Source of the DNA: a virus
Reading direction: 5' to 3' (one strand)
IMG/VR virus record: IMGVR_UViG_3300030685_000353
Location: 1-64,000 of that record
DNA: 64,000 nucleotides
Position numbers and translations under genes: made by a program. Numbering within the stretch: the first letter of the stretch is position 1; each line of letters starts with the position of its first letter. This document shows positions 1-9,400 of this stretch, one piece after another. Under the pieces are notes generated by a model. That model had not been told where the DNA came from. It saw only the letters and a list, made by a program, of their open reading frames with translations, and made no database searches.

Positions 1-453
1 ACTTCCGCTTATACCGGACGATCCTGAACTACCACTAATTCCAGTACTTCCACTAGAACCGTTAATTCCTGATGTTCCATTAGTACCAATACCTCCTGTA
101 CCATTATATCCAGAAGAACCTGACGAGCCCGATGTTCCAGCTATGCCATTATCTTTCTTAGCTGTAGTCCAATTTACACCATCACTAGTGTAAACTACTA
201 CTTCACCAGGTGCAAGTGTCTTAGATATAGATCCATTGATCAATCCAGACACCGCAGTTATTGTAGTATTTCCACCGCTTATATTATCGACTTCGTATTT
301 ATTAGAGCTGTAATCAACAGCAGATGGGAAAGTTACAGTGACTGGATTAGTGGTAATAATACGATAATCTACGAATACTGCCAAGTAATCACTATCAGTA
401 GTGACATTATAACATTGTATACCGTCTATTCGTATAGAAGTTTTAGTGACCAT
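1..453 (-). CDS. Collagen-like tail fibre protein, N-terminal part (cut by window edge)
   Basis: The frame is open from an ATG at 453 to the window edge, 151 codons. The first ~100 residues look like a beta-rich attachment domain (V/T/S-rich, ending near VVYTSDGVNWTTA). This is followed by Gly-X-X triplets such as GTSGSSGSSG, so the protein switches to a collagen-like shaft. The start overlaps the upstream stop as ATGA (the TCA/CAT overlap at 451-455), which indicates translational coupling to the UVR-motif gene. The same GTSG-type shaft occurs in the plus-strand fibre gene near 37.2 kb. Most likely a virion fibre or adhesin. The shaft length and receptor-binding tip lie outside the window. 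Confidence 0.75.
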   Translation of the reverse strand, partial: MVTKTSIRIDGIQCYNVTTDSDYLAVFVDYRIITTNPVTVTFPSAVDYSSNKYEVDNISGGNTTITAVSGLINGSISKTLAPGEVVVYTSDGVNWTTAKKDNGIAGTSGSSGSSGYNGTGGIGTNGTSGINGSSGSTGISGSSGSSGISGS

Positions 454-890
454 CAGTTCTGTTCTTTTTGGAGAAGATTTATCTTGTCTCTATATCTAGC
501 TGCATCTTCATATTGTTCATGCTCTATAGCATAGTTTAATCGTTCTTGCAAAATATCTAAATTCATATCTGAATCCATAGCATATGATTCGGCTACAACA
601 AAAAATGCTTCAATCCTGGCACCGGGTAGATTATTCGATATAGCAAATTCCTCATTATGCCAAATTATTACCCAGTTTCCACATTCTAACATGGGAAGAT
701 TTTTTGAAATTGCATATTTAAGAACTAACAATAATTCTTCTTTTAATTCATCAACAGATGGGACATGATCATATATGTCACCGTTTTCATCTTCTGATTG
801 CCAGACGATATTTAAGAGACTATGTGTATGACTAAGCTTAGCCCAGTCTACACCTAAGATTGTATCGTATATGAGTTTATCGTATTTCAT
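453..890 (-). CDS. Protein with a C-terminal UVR-like helical motif
   Basis: 145 residues. Residues about 110-140 (LQERLNYAIEHEQYEDAARY followed by RDKI) match the UVR motif of UvrB, UvrC and McsA: a two-helix hairpin with the signature E-x-E-x-Y/F-E-x-A-A-x-x-R-D. The N-terminal ~100 residues resemble no family I recognise. The UVR motif mediates protein-protein contacts in those families, so a docking role is an inference. The gene sits directly upstream of the fibre gene with an ATGA overlap, and a late-type promoter motif lies just upstream, so it is probably expressed with virion genes. A fibre chaperone is possible but unproven. Confidence 0.6.
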   Translation of the reverse strand: MKYDKLIYDTILGVDWAKLSHTHSLLNIVWQSEDENGDIYDHVPSVDELKEELLLVLKYAISKNLPMLECGNWVIIWHNEEFAISNNLPGARIEAFFVVAESYAMDSDMNLDILQERLNYAIEHEQYEDAARYRDKINLLQKEQN

Positions 891-913
891 GACATTTATT
901 ATAATGTGTATAA

Positions 914-924
914 ACTATATATCT
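914..924 (-). promoter_or_regulatory. Late-type promoter motif (AGATATATAGT)
   Basis: The minus strand reads AGATATATAGT about 25 bases before the ATG at 890. It belongs to a recurring GATATATA(A/G) motif found before tail, fibre and several other genes in this window. There is no TAnnTTTG element here, so it is distinct from the host-like promoters of the 46-63 kb region. Confidence 0.45.
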
Positions 925-943
925 ACAATTGCCATAACATACA

Positions 944-973
944 CAAAAAAGGGAGCTTTTAAAAGCTCCCTTT
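944..973 (-). terminator. Rho-independent terminator after the beta-propeller gene
   Basis: A perfect 10-bp inverted repeat (GGGAGCTTTT/AAAAGCTCCC, 951-970) is followed on the minus strand by six T residues. It lies just past the TGA at 975. Confidence 0.85.
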
Positions 974-974
974 A

Positions 975-2711
975 TCAAACGCCAATTAATGCCGTTATCG
1001 GTATATCAAAATCATGAGGATTTTTAAACGTTATACTTTCAATAGGGTATTCTGTAGTACCAGTTAAAGTTAACTGTTTACCCATATTATGCCAACCATT
1101 GATCGGTTCTTTTTCTATCGTCGTAAATGTTACGTCTGCAGATTGTCTAAAGAATGAATTATCTGTAGCAGTCAATCCTTCCATAACTTTAAAGTTTTTA
1201 GTTTCTGTGTAACCTAACTGTAAATCAGGGGTTATTTTGAACATATATCCACTGTCTAATGAAGTTATATGAAAATTTGAGATATCAGAAGTAAAGTGAT
1301 TAGTGATTGAATTTACAGTAGACGGTTTACTTAGACCGATATAAATAGTCTGTTGTCTAGATACATCATATTGATTATTTGCCGGGTATGAAAATAGAAT
1401 ATCAGCATTCTCATCTGTACCAGGTAAAGCATTAAATGTAGAGTTACTTACATTGAAATTACCGTAGCCATTTGAACCAGCAAAGTAGAACTCTTTATTT
1501 AATGATCTGATAATTCCCGTTGTTACAGCTATGTCACCAATTATAGCATATGATACTGCATCATATACAGAAATGTGTCCATTATTATGAGCTGCATAAA
1601 TCTTATCACCTACTGAGCCGCTGGTGTTATTATTACTGTATATAACAGATACTATATTTGAATAAGCTGCGGTTATATGAGTAACGTCTTGTTGACCAAT
1701 TTCGAATGTATAAATACTATCCGATGTTCCAGCTATAATTATGCCGTCAATAATATCTATCGATGATGTATTATTTGAACCATTCCATCCTGTAATATTA
1801 CTATCATAGAGTTTCCAAACATTAGTTGTCAAATTACCAACATGAATACCTTCTATTGATGCAGCAACTAAAGTGTCATTGTATAATAATGCTGCGTTAA
1901 ATTCATTAGTTCGAATAGTAGTAACATTTAGTTTGCTATAATTCTTACTAGTTTCTGTTTCTGTATTAAATACTGATACGCCTTTATTTGTGCTGAGTAC
2001 TAACTTGTTTCCAGAAATAGATAAGTTAGTTATATAGCTCGATAATATATTCGTATTAGTCGTGTCATATAGCTTAAAATTGTATGTAGAATCAGCATAA
2101 TACATTTTTATTAATCCTTCTGCAGATCCTATCCATAAATTACCCAAGCTATCTGATACAATAGATGTGGTTAAATTAGAAGGCATCTTAGAGTTCAATG
2201 TATTGAACAATTTAGTGCCATCTTGTTTAGACCATAATTTTACACCTCCTGAACATATTGCATATGCAGTAGTACTAGAAAAACCGATATATTCACCTCT
2301 TATTGAAGTAACAGCGGTCGCCCAGTTTAAACTATATCCATCTAAATCATCAGGTTGTGATTCTTTTAGTACACCGTTAATTTCACTCTTATATGCCCAT
2401 TGCAGATAATGTTTAGATGCATCATCGACAGAAAATTTAGGAAAGAATGCTGCAAAAATAGCTTCACCTGAACCGTTCAACCCGCAGTAATCAAAACTGG
2501 TCAATGTAGATATTGATGAGTTACCGGGAAGATTAAAAGTGGTCTTTTGTGAGGAAGTTATAGGAGCTGCAAAATCCTTTAAATCTATACTTGTAATTTC
2601 AGTTGCACCTTGTACTACAGCCAATTTGGTAGGTGAAGAATATACTACATATTGTGCAGTTTTAGAGTAACCTTGAGGACAAGATAGAATGTCCAATGCA
2701 TACTGATTCAT
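975..2711 (-). CDS. Beta-propeller virion protein with a C-terminal Ig-like region
   Basis: 578 residues. Repeated blades of the type SDSLGNLWIGSAEGLIKM, NKLVLSTNKGVSVFN and DTLVAASIEGIHVG span roughly residues 130-430 and match 'two-component regulator propeller' blades. The last ~130 residues are beta-rich (FSYPANNQYDVS...YIGLSKPS...KNFKV) like bacterial Ig-like domains. No signal peptide is seen. The position among fibre and membrane genes and the strong terminator behind it suggest a tail or baseplate adhesin component. The fold assignment is fairly secure; the role is inference. Confidence 0.6.
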   Translation of the reverse strand: MNQYALDILSCPQGYSKTAQYVVYSSPTKLAVVQGATEITSIDLKDFAAPITSSQKTTFNLPGNSSISTLTSFDYCGLNGSGEAIFAAFFPKFSVDDASKHYLQWAYKSEINGVLKESQPDDLDGYSLNWATAVTSIRGEYIGFSSTTAYAICSGGVKLWSKQDGTKLFNTLNSKMPSNLTTSIVSDSLGNLWIGSAEGLIKMYYADSTYNFKLYDTTNTNILSSYITNLSISGNKLVLSTNKGVSVFNTETETSKNYSKLNVTTIRTNEFNAALLYNDTLVAASIEGIHVGNLTTNVWKLYDSNITGWNGSNNTSSIDIIDGIIIAGTSDSIYTFEIGQQDVTHITAAYSNIVSVIYSNNNTSGSVGDKIYAAHNNGHISVYDAVSYAIIGDIAVTTGIIRSLNKEFYFAGSNGYGNFNVSNSTFNALPGTDENADILFSYPANNQYDVSRQQTIYIGLSKPSTVNSITNHFTSDISNFHITSLDSGYMFKITPDLQLGYTETKNFKVMEGLTATDNSFFRQSADVTFTTIEKEPINGWHNMGKQLTLTGTTEYPIESITFKNPHDFDIPITALIGV

Positions 2712-2720
2712 ATTTTACGA

Positions 2721-3299
2721 TTAATTTTCTTTTTCTATTCCCACGTCTTTTAATTTAGCGCGTAGATTCTCACGTTTCTGTGAATTCATATCAAATATAC
2801 TGTTGGAATCTGACGAATTCAATTCTTTTACTTCTTCAGGTTTTAGATAATCCATAGCAGATTTTAGAAGAAAGACTGATATAATAGGAATAGGCCAAGA
2901 TATCAGTATAGTAAGATACATCATTACATTTTTCACGTCTACTTCTCCGGTGAAGAATTCCATCATTCCTCTGAATGAAGAAATCCAATTAGGATTATGT
3001 TTCATAGATTCAGAAATGTAATCATATGAAAAGTACATGTTACCTACAATCTGCATAAAGAATAAGATGATGAATACTGTCCAAACGATAGTCTTATTCA
3101 GCTTATTTAGTATAGAAAGTGTAAGAAAACTGGCAATAGACCCTAATTCGATAGCTATTGCAAGGGCTACAGATAACCATGAAGGGTTACCTAAACTAAA
3201 GAAATCAACAATGTGTAAAGCAGATATAGCAGAAGAGATTAGTGGAACAATAATGAATGACCAAACTATTATTTTACGTAATACTTTTTCTGTGTTCAT
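2721..3299 (-). CDS. Polytopic membrane protein
   Basis: 192 residues with about four hydrophobic segments: residues ~8-27 (IIVWSFIIVPLISSAISAL), ~40-62, ~70-90 (IVWTVFIILFFMQIVGNMYF) and ~125-148. These are followed by a polar C-terminal tail rich in E, N and K. Its start overlaps the end of the single-span gene behind it by 4 bases, so the two form a coupled pair. A lysis role (holin-type) or superinfection exclusion are possible. No diagnostic motif was seen. Confidence 0.6.
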   Translation of the reverse strand: MNTEKVLRKIIVWSFIIVPLISSAISALHIVDFFSLGNPSWLSVALAIAIELGSIASFLTLSILNKLNKTIVWTVFIILFFMQIVGNMYFSYDYISESMKHNPNWISSFRGMMEFFTGEVDVKNVMMYLTILISWPIPIISVFLLKSAMDYLKPEEVKELNSSDSNSIFDMNSQKRENLRAKLKDVGIEKEN

Positions 3300-3595
3300 T
3301 TACCCTCCAATTTCTTTATTTCGATGTCATATTCATTCATTCTGTCATCAGGACGAATTGCGGTACGAACAATCGCATTATTATCATAAAGCATACGCTT
3401 CGATATTTTAAATCCTTCTATCGAAAATTGTTTCGATGTGATTTTTGTAGTAGAATCAATTTTTTCAATAGATTTTTTCAGATCATTGTACTTACGATTT
3501 ACGCTACATGTTTGAAAAAATGTCAATACCAGAAAGATTAAAATTATTAGCCAAGATTTTTCTTCAATTTTCTTTAAGAGTGTTTTCTTTTCCAT
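3296..3595 (-). CDS. Small single-span membrane protein with coiled coil
   Basis: 99 residues. One N-terminal membrane segment (WLIILIFLVLTFFQTCSVN, residues ~15-33) is followed by a short coiled coil (KYNDLKKSIEKI) and a charged tail ending in KKLEGK. The N-in/C-out layout is what an inner-membrane spanin or a membrane-anchored partner looks like. A Cys follows the hydrophobic stretch, but no good lipobox is present. Coupled to the following polytopic membrane protein by a 4-base overlap. Confidence 0.55.
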   Translation of the reverse strand: MEKKTLLKKIEEKSWLIILIFLVLTFFQTCSVNRKYNDLKKSIEKIDSTTKITSKQFSIEGFKISKRMLYDNNAIVRTAIRPDDRMNEYDIEIKKLEGK

Positions 3596-3620
3596 AAATG
3601 TTTTAATTTAATATTTAGTA

Positions 3621-3633
3621 GTTTATATATCTT
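3621..3633 (-). promoter_or_regulatory. Late-type promoter motif (AAGATATATAAAC)
   Basis: The minus strand reads AAGATATATAAAC about 25-35 bases before the ATG at 3595. It is one of the clearest copies of the GATATATAAAC motif. Confidence 0.45.
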
Positions 3634-3655
3634 CGCCTGCAATAAAACACACAAA

Positions 3656-3676
3656 TAGGGAGTTTATCACCCCCTA
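3656..3676 (-). terminator. Possible weak terminator
   Basis: The minus strand reads TAGGG-GGTGATAAACT-CCCTA followed by TTTGTGTGTTTT. It is a short 5-bp stem with a T-rich tail behind the gene ending at 3689. Confidence 0.35.
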
Positions 3677-3688
3677 CTTATTTTCTTA

Positions 3689-4195
3689 TTACAGACTTGC
3701 TTCAGGATTTGAAGGATCAATACCTTCTCTACGTGATGCAGTAATGAATTCCATTTCTTTCAGTTTCTCGTTTTCTTGAGCGATAACGTTTCTTACGATA
3801 TTGATATTCTTCAAGATAGTAAGATATGTATCTACTGATTCAATGAATTTGCTGTTAACAGTATCACCTGCACCTTCAATTCTAGATAAATAGAAATAAA
3901 GTGCTTCGATCGAAATAGCACTCATGAATAATTTACCTTTTGTAACACAAACACCTAGTTCATTTACAACCTCTCTGATACCCAATGCTTCTGTGAATTT
4001 CCATGCTGCTTCTTTAGAAATATAGCCTTCCAATTTCTTGATATCTTCAAGTTTAAGATCGACTAGATACTTCTTAGTTTCTAAATCTTTCTTGAATTTG
4101 TCTAGTTCAAGTTGAGCTTGTTCATAAGCTTCTTTTTGAATTTGATTTAGACCACCTTCTAATTCTGCACTTTCTGTTGTTTTTACGATTTCCAT
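3689..4195 (-). CDS. Helical coiled-coil protein, function unknown
   Basis: 168 residues, mostly alpha-helical. Residues ~15-60 form a long heptad-rich segment (IQKEAYEQAQLELDKFKKDL) and a second helical stretch occurs near residues 120-150. No enzymatic motif was recognised. It is immediately followed upstream by the PD-(D/E)XK nuclease gene (1-base gap), so the two are probably co-transcribed. Confidence 0.55.
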   Translation of the reverse strand: MEIVKTTESAELEGGLNQIQKEAYEQAQLELDKFKKDLETKKYLVDLKLEDIKKLEGYISKEAAWKFTEALGIREVVNELGVCVTKGKLFMSAISIEALYFYLSRIEGAGDTVNSKFIESVDTYLTILKNINIVRNVIAQENEKLKEMEFITASRREGIDPSNPEASL

Positions 4196-4196
4196 T

Positions 4197-4958
4197 TTAC
4201 TTTTTTATTTGTTCGTTATAATAGTTTTTAATTTTATCTGATTCCCAGATTTCGTGATATTTATGACAATAATAAATGAATTCTTTTTTACAGCTTTCAA
4301 GTTCATCACCTTTAATTTCTACTAATTGTACACCATCTGGATTTGATAACCAAATTTCGATTCTGTCCACTTTTCGTTTATGAATCTCTTCAAATGCTAA
4401 AGTATAGGCTCCACCTTGTAAACTATATTTGTGTATAGTCTCAGCATCTCTAATTCCTGAAGCACTTTTAAAGTCTACAATGACTATTTTATTTTCATTG
4501 TCTAAATATGCAAAATCCGTAGTACCAGCAAATAGATATGTTTCAGAGTATAAAAATCCTTCAGATAAAAGAATCTTTTTTACTTTATCGAATTGTCCAC
4601 TGTGATAGAGATTATAAAATAATGCTCTTCCACCGTCTACTAGAGGTTTTTCGATGTCATTCAATAATTCATCAGTGCTTTTTCTCTGTGTATACAAAAG
4701 ACACTTTTCAGAGTCTCCCATATTCTTCATGCATATAACATAATTCTCCAAGAATTTATGCATTGCTGTTCCCTTAAGTGCTGCTTTCTGGCCTATTTCT
4801 GCTAATCTATCCTTGCCTATAGATTCCTCTATTTCTTTTAATCTCTTAGATGGTATTAATGATAAAATAGTTGTAACAGAGGGTAAAAATTTAGGGTCTT
4901 CTCCTTCTATAACATAAGCTCTTCCCCACTGTGTATCTAATCGTTTTAGTTTTTTCAA
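4197..4958 (-). CDS. PD-(D/E)XK nuclease of the RecB/Cas4-like type
   Basis: 253 residues. The motif order fits RecB-family nucleases: SVTTILSLIPSK near the N-terminus, GTAMHKFLENYV (His-containing motif I) near residue 60, GTTDFAYLD...IVIVDFKSASG (motifs II and III, D and D-x-K) near residues 145-165, and YSLQGGAYTLAFE (Q-x-x-x-Y) near 180. No cysteine cluster for a 4Fe-4S site is evident, so it is not a complete Cas4. A single-strand or end-processing exonuclease acting in phage recombination or replication is the likely role. It overlaps the upstream gene by 4 bases. Confidence 0.8.
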   Translation of the reverse strand: MKKLKRLDTQWGRAYVIEGEDPKFLPSVTTILSLIPSKRLKEIEESIGKDRLAEIGQKAALKGTAMHKFLENYVICMKNMGDSEKCLLYTQRKSTDELLNDIEKPLVDGGRALFYNLYHSGQFDKVKKILLSEGFLYSETYLFAGTTDFAYLDNENKIVIVDFKSASGIRDAETIHKYSLQGGAYTLAFEEIHKRKVDRIEIWLSNPDGVQLVEIKGDELESCKKEFIYYCHKYHEIWESDKIKNYYNEQIKK

Positions 4959-5353
4959 ATTATGCTAAGTAATATTCCGATAGGTAGAGCAACATTAGTT
5001 ACTATCCATTTTAGTGTAAGATTGTTAAAGTATGGAGTGTAAACCACAAGATATGATCGAGAATTTGCGATTTCTTCTACTGTGGGAATTATTATTTCTT
5101 GTAATCCTAGTTTAGAAAGGTACATATTTAGTGGACGCATCTTATCTAGAATTTTCAATTTTTTCATATCTTCCATTTCACCCATATCTTCCTCTTTCAA
5201 AGAAAGAACTGTATAGATTCTATTGTAAATATCTGTTCTAAGATTAAAGTTTTTCCACTCTTCAGTCTTTTCATTCTTTTCGATTGTAGAAAGAATAAAG
5301 AGAAAATTAGATATTTCTCTGAATACAGATTGGGTCTGTTTAAATCCTATCAT
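4955..5353 (-). CDS. Small protein with a C-terminal membrane anchor
   Basis: 132 residues. The body is helical and charged. The final ~20 residues (IVTNVALPIGILLSII) form one hydrophobic segment, so it looks tail-anchored. It overlaps the nuclease gene by 4 bases and follows the sigma factor gene by 17 bases, placing it in the same operon. Function unknown. Confidence 0.5.
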   Translation of the reverse strand: MIGFKQTQSVFREISNFLFILSTIEKNEKTEEWKNFNLRTDIYNRIYTVLSLKEEDMGEMEDMKKLKILDKMRPLNMYLSKLGLQEIIIPTVEEIANSRSYLVVYTPYFNNLTLKWIVTNVALPIGILLSII

Positions 5354-5370
5354 AAATATTATTTTCTATA

Positions 5371-6054
5371 TTATAGTGCATCTACCTCATTGTTCAGAAC
5401 AGGAGTCTTCATCGATATAAGGGCGATATTTTTTATGTTAATATCATTCGTCGTGGTAGCTCTTTTCTTATCTATCCATTTATTTCGCACTAGTTTTTTC
5501 GCAACATGGATTCTGCTTCTTACTGTGTTAATTTTGATACCTCTTTTTTCAGCTATTTCTTCATACTTAAGCTTATGAATTTCTCTGTCTTGTAAAATAT
5601 CTCTGTATGGAGAAGGTAAATCGTCTATTTCTGCCATAACTTCATCATATACTGTATCAACTTCGATGTTATCGACATCGTCATAATACTCATAATCTGG
5701 ATTGACGGTCCACTCATCTTCTTCTGCTGGTTTCACTTTAATATTACTTTCTTCCATTGCATTCAATGAATATGTAGCATTTTTTCTTCTAAGCTCCATT
5801 AAACATTCATTTTGGCATATTTTGTATACCCATGTACTGAAATTCCATCGTGGATCGTACATGTCGGCAAACACGAACGCTTTAGATAGTGTAATAGCAA
5901 GTATTTCATCAATAGTTTCGTCGTCTTGATGGTATTTTGTGACCATTTTTCTTAGGCCTGGTTTCAATCTATGATAAAGTTTATTAAACGTGACTTCAGT
6001 TCGTTGTTCAACAAAATTCATTGCAATGTCTTGTAGAGATTCTTCTTTTTTCAT
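5371..6054 (-). CDS. Sigma-70 family RNA polymerase sigma factor (ECF-like)
   Basis: 227 residues. Region 2 is visible at ~residues 20-90, with IDEILAITLSKAFVFADMY then WNFSTWVYKICQNECLMELR (the -10 recognition helix). An acidic linker of ~60 residues follows. Region 4 is at ~residues 150-195, DLPSPYRDILQDREIHKLKY then EEIAEKRGIKINTVRSRIHV, a good helix-turn-helix. Region 3 is missing, as in ECF sigmas. It presumably redirects host RNA polymerase. As it is close to the tail genes, it is one of two candidates for reading the GATATATA late-type motif. Confidence 0.85.
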   Translation of the reverse strand: MKKEESLQDIAMNFVEQRTEVTFNKLYHRLKPGLRKMVTKYHQDDETIDEILAITLSKAFVFADMYDPRWNFSTWVYKICQNECLMELRRKNATYSLNAMEESNIKVKPAEEDEWTVNPDYEYYDDVDNIEVDTVYDEVMAEIDDLPSPYRDILQDREIHKLKYEEIAEKRGIKINTVRSRIHVAKKLVRNKWIDKKRATTTNDINIKNIALISMKTPVLNNEVDAL

Positions 6055-6222
6055 TATGCGAGCGTATTAAGTAATTTGAATAAAATAACAAAGATTTTTT
6101 AAAGAGTAAATGTGTGTAAAAAATTTAAAAAAAATAATGAGTGTCATGCTTTTCACACATAGCAGTAAATATACTAAGTATATTACCTATTAATCTAACA
6201 AAGAAAATTCATACAGGAAACT

Positions 6223-6456
6223 CTATGTATTGGACCAAATACCTGTAGTGAAAACAACATCTTTTTTTTCATTGTCATGTCTCTGGTCATCAGACCACAT
6301 ACCAGTGTCAACAGTCTTTGTTTTCTTAACGTCGTCCAGTGCGGTTCTTATTAATTCAAAGCCTTTATCGCCCTCTTGAGGTGCAACAACGTATTTAGGC
6401 CCTGTGTAAGGAACTTGAGAAGTTTTTACGAATTCAGCGAAGGTTTTAAGTCTCAT
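6223..6456 (-). CDS. Small protein with a duplicated TG-[MI]-WS motif
   Basis: 77 residues. The N-terminus MRLKTFAEFVK resembles the short helical leader seen on various T4-like internal or capsid-targeted proteins. That resemblance is suggestive only. The C-terminal half has two related segments, VDTGMWSDDQ and FTTGIWSNT. It lies 1 base after the tape measure stop and so is co-transcribed with tail genes. Function unknown. Confidence 0.5.
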   Translation of the reverse strand: MRLKTFAEFVKTSQVPYTGPKYVVAPQEGDKGFELIRTALDDVKKTKTVDTGMWSDDQRHDNEKKDVVFTTGIWSNT

Positions 6457-6457
6457 A

Positions 6458-9400
6458 TTAGAATGAATTTGGGAGTTTCTTTACTAGCTCTTGTACGGCT
6501 AGAGTTAAATTGCCAGTTTTTTCAGCCATAGAACTATTTTGTTGAACCATGATCTGTATTTCTGTAAATAGCATATCGATTTTAGTCATTAAGTTAGCAG
6601 TAGTAGCAGGTACAGGTTTAGAATTATCTGTCTGTTGTCCACCAGCAGAAGTAGGCGTATAAGAAGGATGTGCAACTACCATTAAAGCTGCACTATCAGC
6701 AATCTTTTTAGCAGATTCTGCGACATCTTTAAATCTTGTAGTATCAAGATCAATCATCTTCTGCAATTCAGCAGTTATCTTTTCGAAATTCTTTATAGAT
6801 GGTTCAGATATTCTAGCTATTCCATCAGCAAATATTCCCGTATCAGAAGCTATTTTAGAAAATGGACTACTTAACTTTATCATGTTCCCATAATTATTAG
6901 CTAATCCATTTGTAAAACTAATGAATGATCGGTATTGCCATATATTTCTACTGAGCTTATCGAAATTAGTACCCATTACAGCTAAAGTGCTTGCAAATCT
7001 TACTAACGGATCCTGTAATTTTATGAATGCGTCAACGAATACTGCAAAACCAGAACCTCCGACAGATACACTTTTTAGTACATTACCTAATCGTTCAAAT
7101 CTCGTTAATGAATCATCAGTTAATGAACTAGACTGTATATTATTTGCCATATCAGTAATAGAACTGGAGATAGCTGATATAGCATCAGTTTCAAGATTCT
7201 TTACTTTTATAGGTTTCATCTTACTGTAGATGTTACTGATACTGCCTAGATTTTCTGCAATTCCTCTGAATGTTTTAGTCAATTCATATGCAGCTTTAGC
7301 TTTATCTTCAGCATCTTCAAATGCACTTAGATCAAGTTTTGTGAATACGCTAGGTAAAACATTCAATACAGAGCTTATGCTTCTTATAATACCAGGGATA
7401 TTTATAGCCCCGTATTTTGTAGGTCTTCCGTCTGGACCATATTCGATTGGAAAATGATTCATGTTGGCGAAAGAAGTAATACCACCTGCTAAGTCAGATA
7501 TTACTGAACCCATTCCAGAAACTGCATCTATACCTTTTTTGACATCACTTTTACCCATCCCAAAGAATCCTCCGGGATATTTTGCACCAATTGAACCGAA
7601 AATGTTAGCCAATGCATATAAAATTCCCGGGTTATTAGAATCTAAACCGTCACCTAATAATGATTTTTGAATGCCAGCTACAATAGTAGATAATTTAACT
7701 GATTGCCAAGATAGACCACCTTTACCGTTAGCCGTCTGTACTGGGAAATGGTCAGGATCAGAGAATGCAGCAATTCCTCCTGCTAATTCTTTAAGTATTT
7801 CACCCATTCCACTTACCATCTTGATACCTAATTGAACAGGATCAGTTCCGGTAATTGCTCGAAGCATACCAAGTCCTAAAACTCCAGCACTTCCACTATT
7901 ATCAGTGTATAATTTCTTGAAACCATTTGTTAATGCTGGTATTATGCCTTCTTCTCCAAATAATTTATCAGTAAAGTCCTTAGGATCAGGAATTTTACTG
8001 ATTGCATTAGCAGCAGATATTAATCCGGCACTTATAGCGATGAGTGAAGTTCCTAAAAGTAATGCAGTTACTGAACCGATGAGTATAGGAACAGATAATA
8101 TTGACATTTTAGCAATTTCTTTACCTAATGCGAACATGATTCCCATGCCTTTCATGGTTTTCTCTTTCTCATCATATAGTCCCATCTTCATTATCGCTTT
8201 CGTAGACAGAGCAAATAGAATTAAACCTACTGAGAATAGTCCTAATGAAGCTCCTACTATACCTAATGCTATGGCGCCTATACCTATTGGTGCTGCTAAC
8301 AGACCAATTCCAGCAAATAATACACTCATACCACCGATTATTGCAACTGCACCGATAGCAGCTTCTTTGTAATCATTTTTGAATAAAGCCATCACTCCTT
8401 TTAGAGCTAGTGCATATACCATTATTCCAGCTGAAAATAGTAATAAAGATGCACCTATTAGACCGATTCCTATTGCTCCAGCGACTATAGAAGGTAATTC
8501 AGCTCCTATTATGCCGAACATTATAGCCATACCTCCTAATATTGCAACAGTTCCTATAGCAGCTTCTTTATAATCATTTTTGAATAAAGCTAGAACGCCT
8601 TTTAGAGCTAATGCAAATATTAAAATTCCTACTGAGAATATAGCTAGACCTGCACCAATAGATGCCACACCTAATGAACCTTGTACTATATCTTTACCAA
8701 GTTTACCGATAAGTTCAAACATTAATGCGAATGCACCAATGACTAATACAGACAGTAATGCATCTGTCATAGAAAACTTAGAAAAAGTATACGATAATAA
8801 AAGCATAGCACCTGAAAAGAAAAATAGTCCTACAGATAATCCAAGTATTATTGTCAATGCACCTTGTGCGATATCTTTAGAAAGTTTCCCAATTAAATAA
8901 AATGCTAATCCGTATGCCGCAAGCAATAACATTCCACCCAATAAATCTTTCATTGGAACTAACATCATTACTAATGAAATCGTAGCTATACCAGCAGAAA
9001 GTGCAATTAAAGCTATACCTATTCCTTGGACAGCTTTTGCACCCTTATCAATATATTCAGCTCCTTTACCTAATACGATAAATGCTCCTGCTACAAGCAT
9101 AGTTATAGCCGTTACTCCTAAAAGTGTAGTAACAGGAACTAATGATACTAATAATGCCATAGTAGCAAGACCTGCTGTAAGCATAACTAATCCTTTACCG
9201 ATTATGCCTATTGCAGCAAACCCATCTTTAAATTCTGATAATTGGGTACCTAGACTCGCAAACATCTTTATGACTAACCATGCAACTCCAGCACCTATCA
9301 TAACTAAAGGAGCGATAATAGATACTAATGCCAATGTAGCCATAGCTTTCCCTATATTCGCAAGCCCAGAGATTAAGAGGTGTATACCGATACCTGCTTG

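Noticed and set aside
3037-3541. Plus-strand frames opposite the two membrane protein genes
   Set aside because: Antisense to coupled genes with clear membrane segments; Phe/Cys-rich products look like reverse-complement translations.
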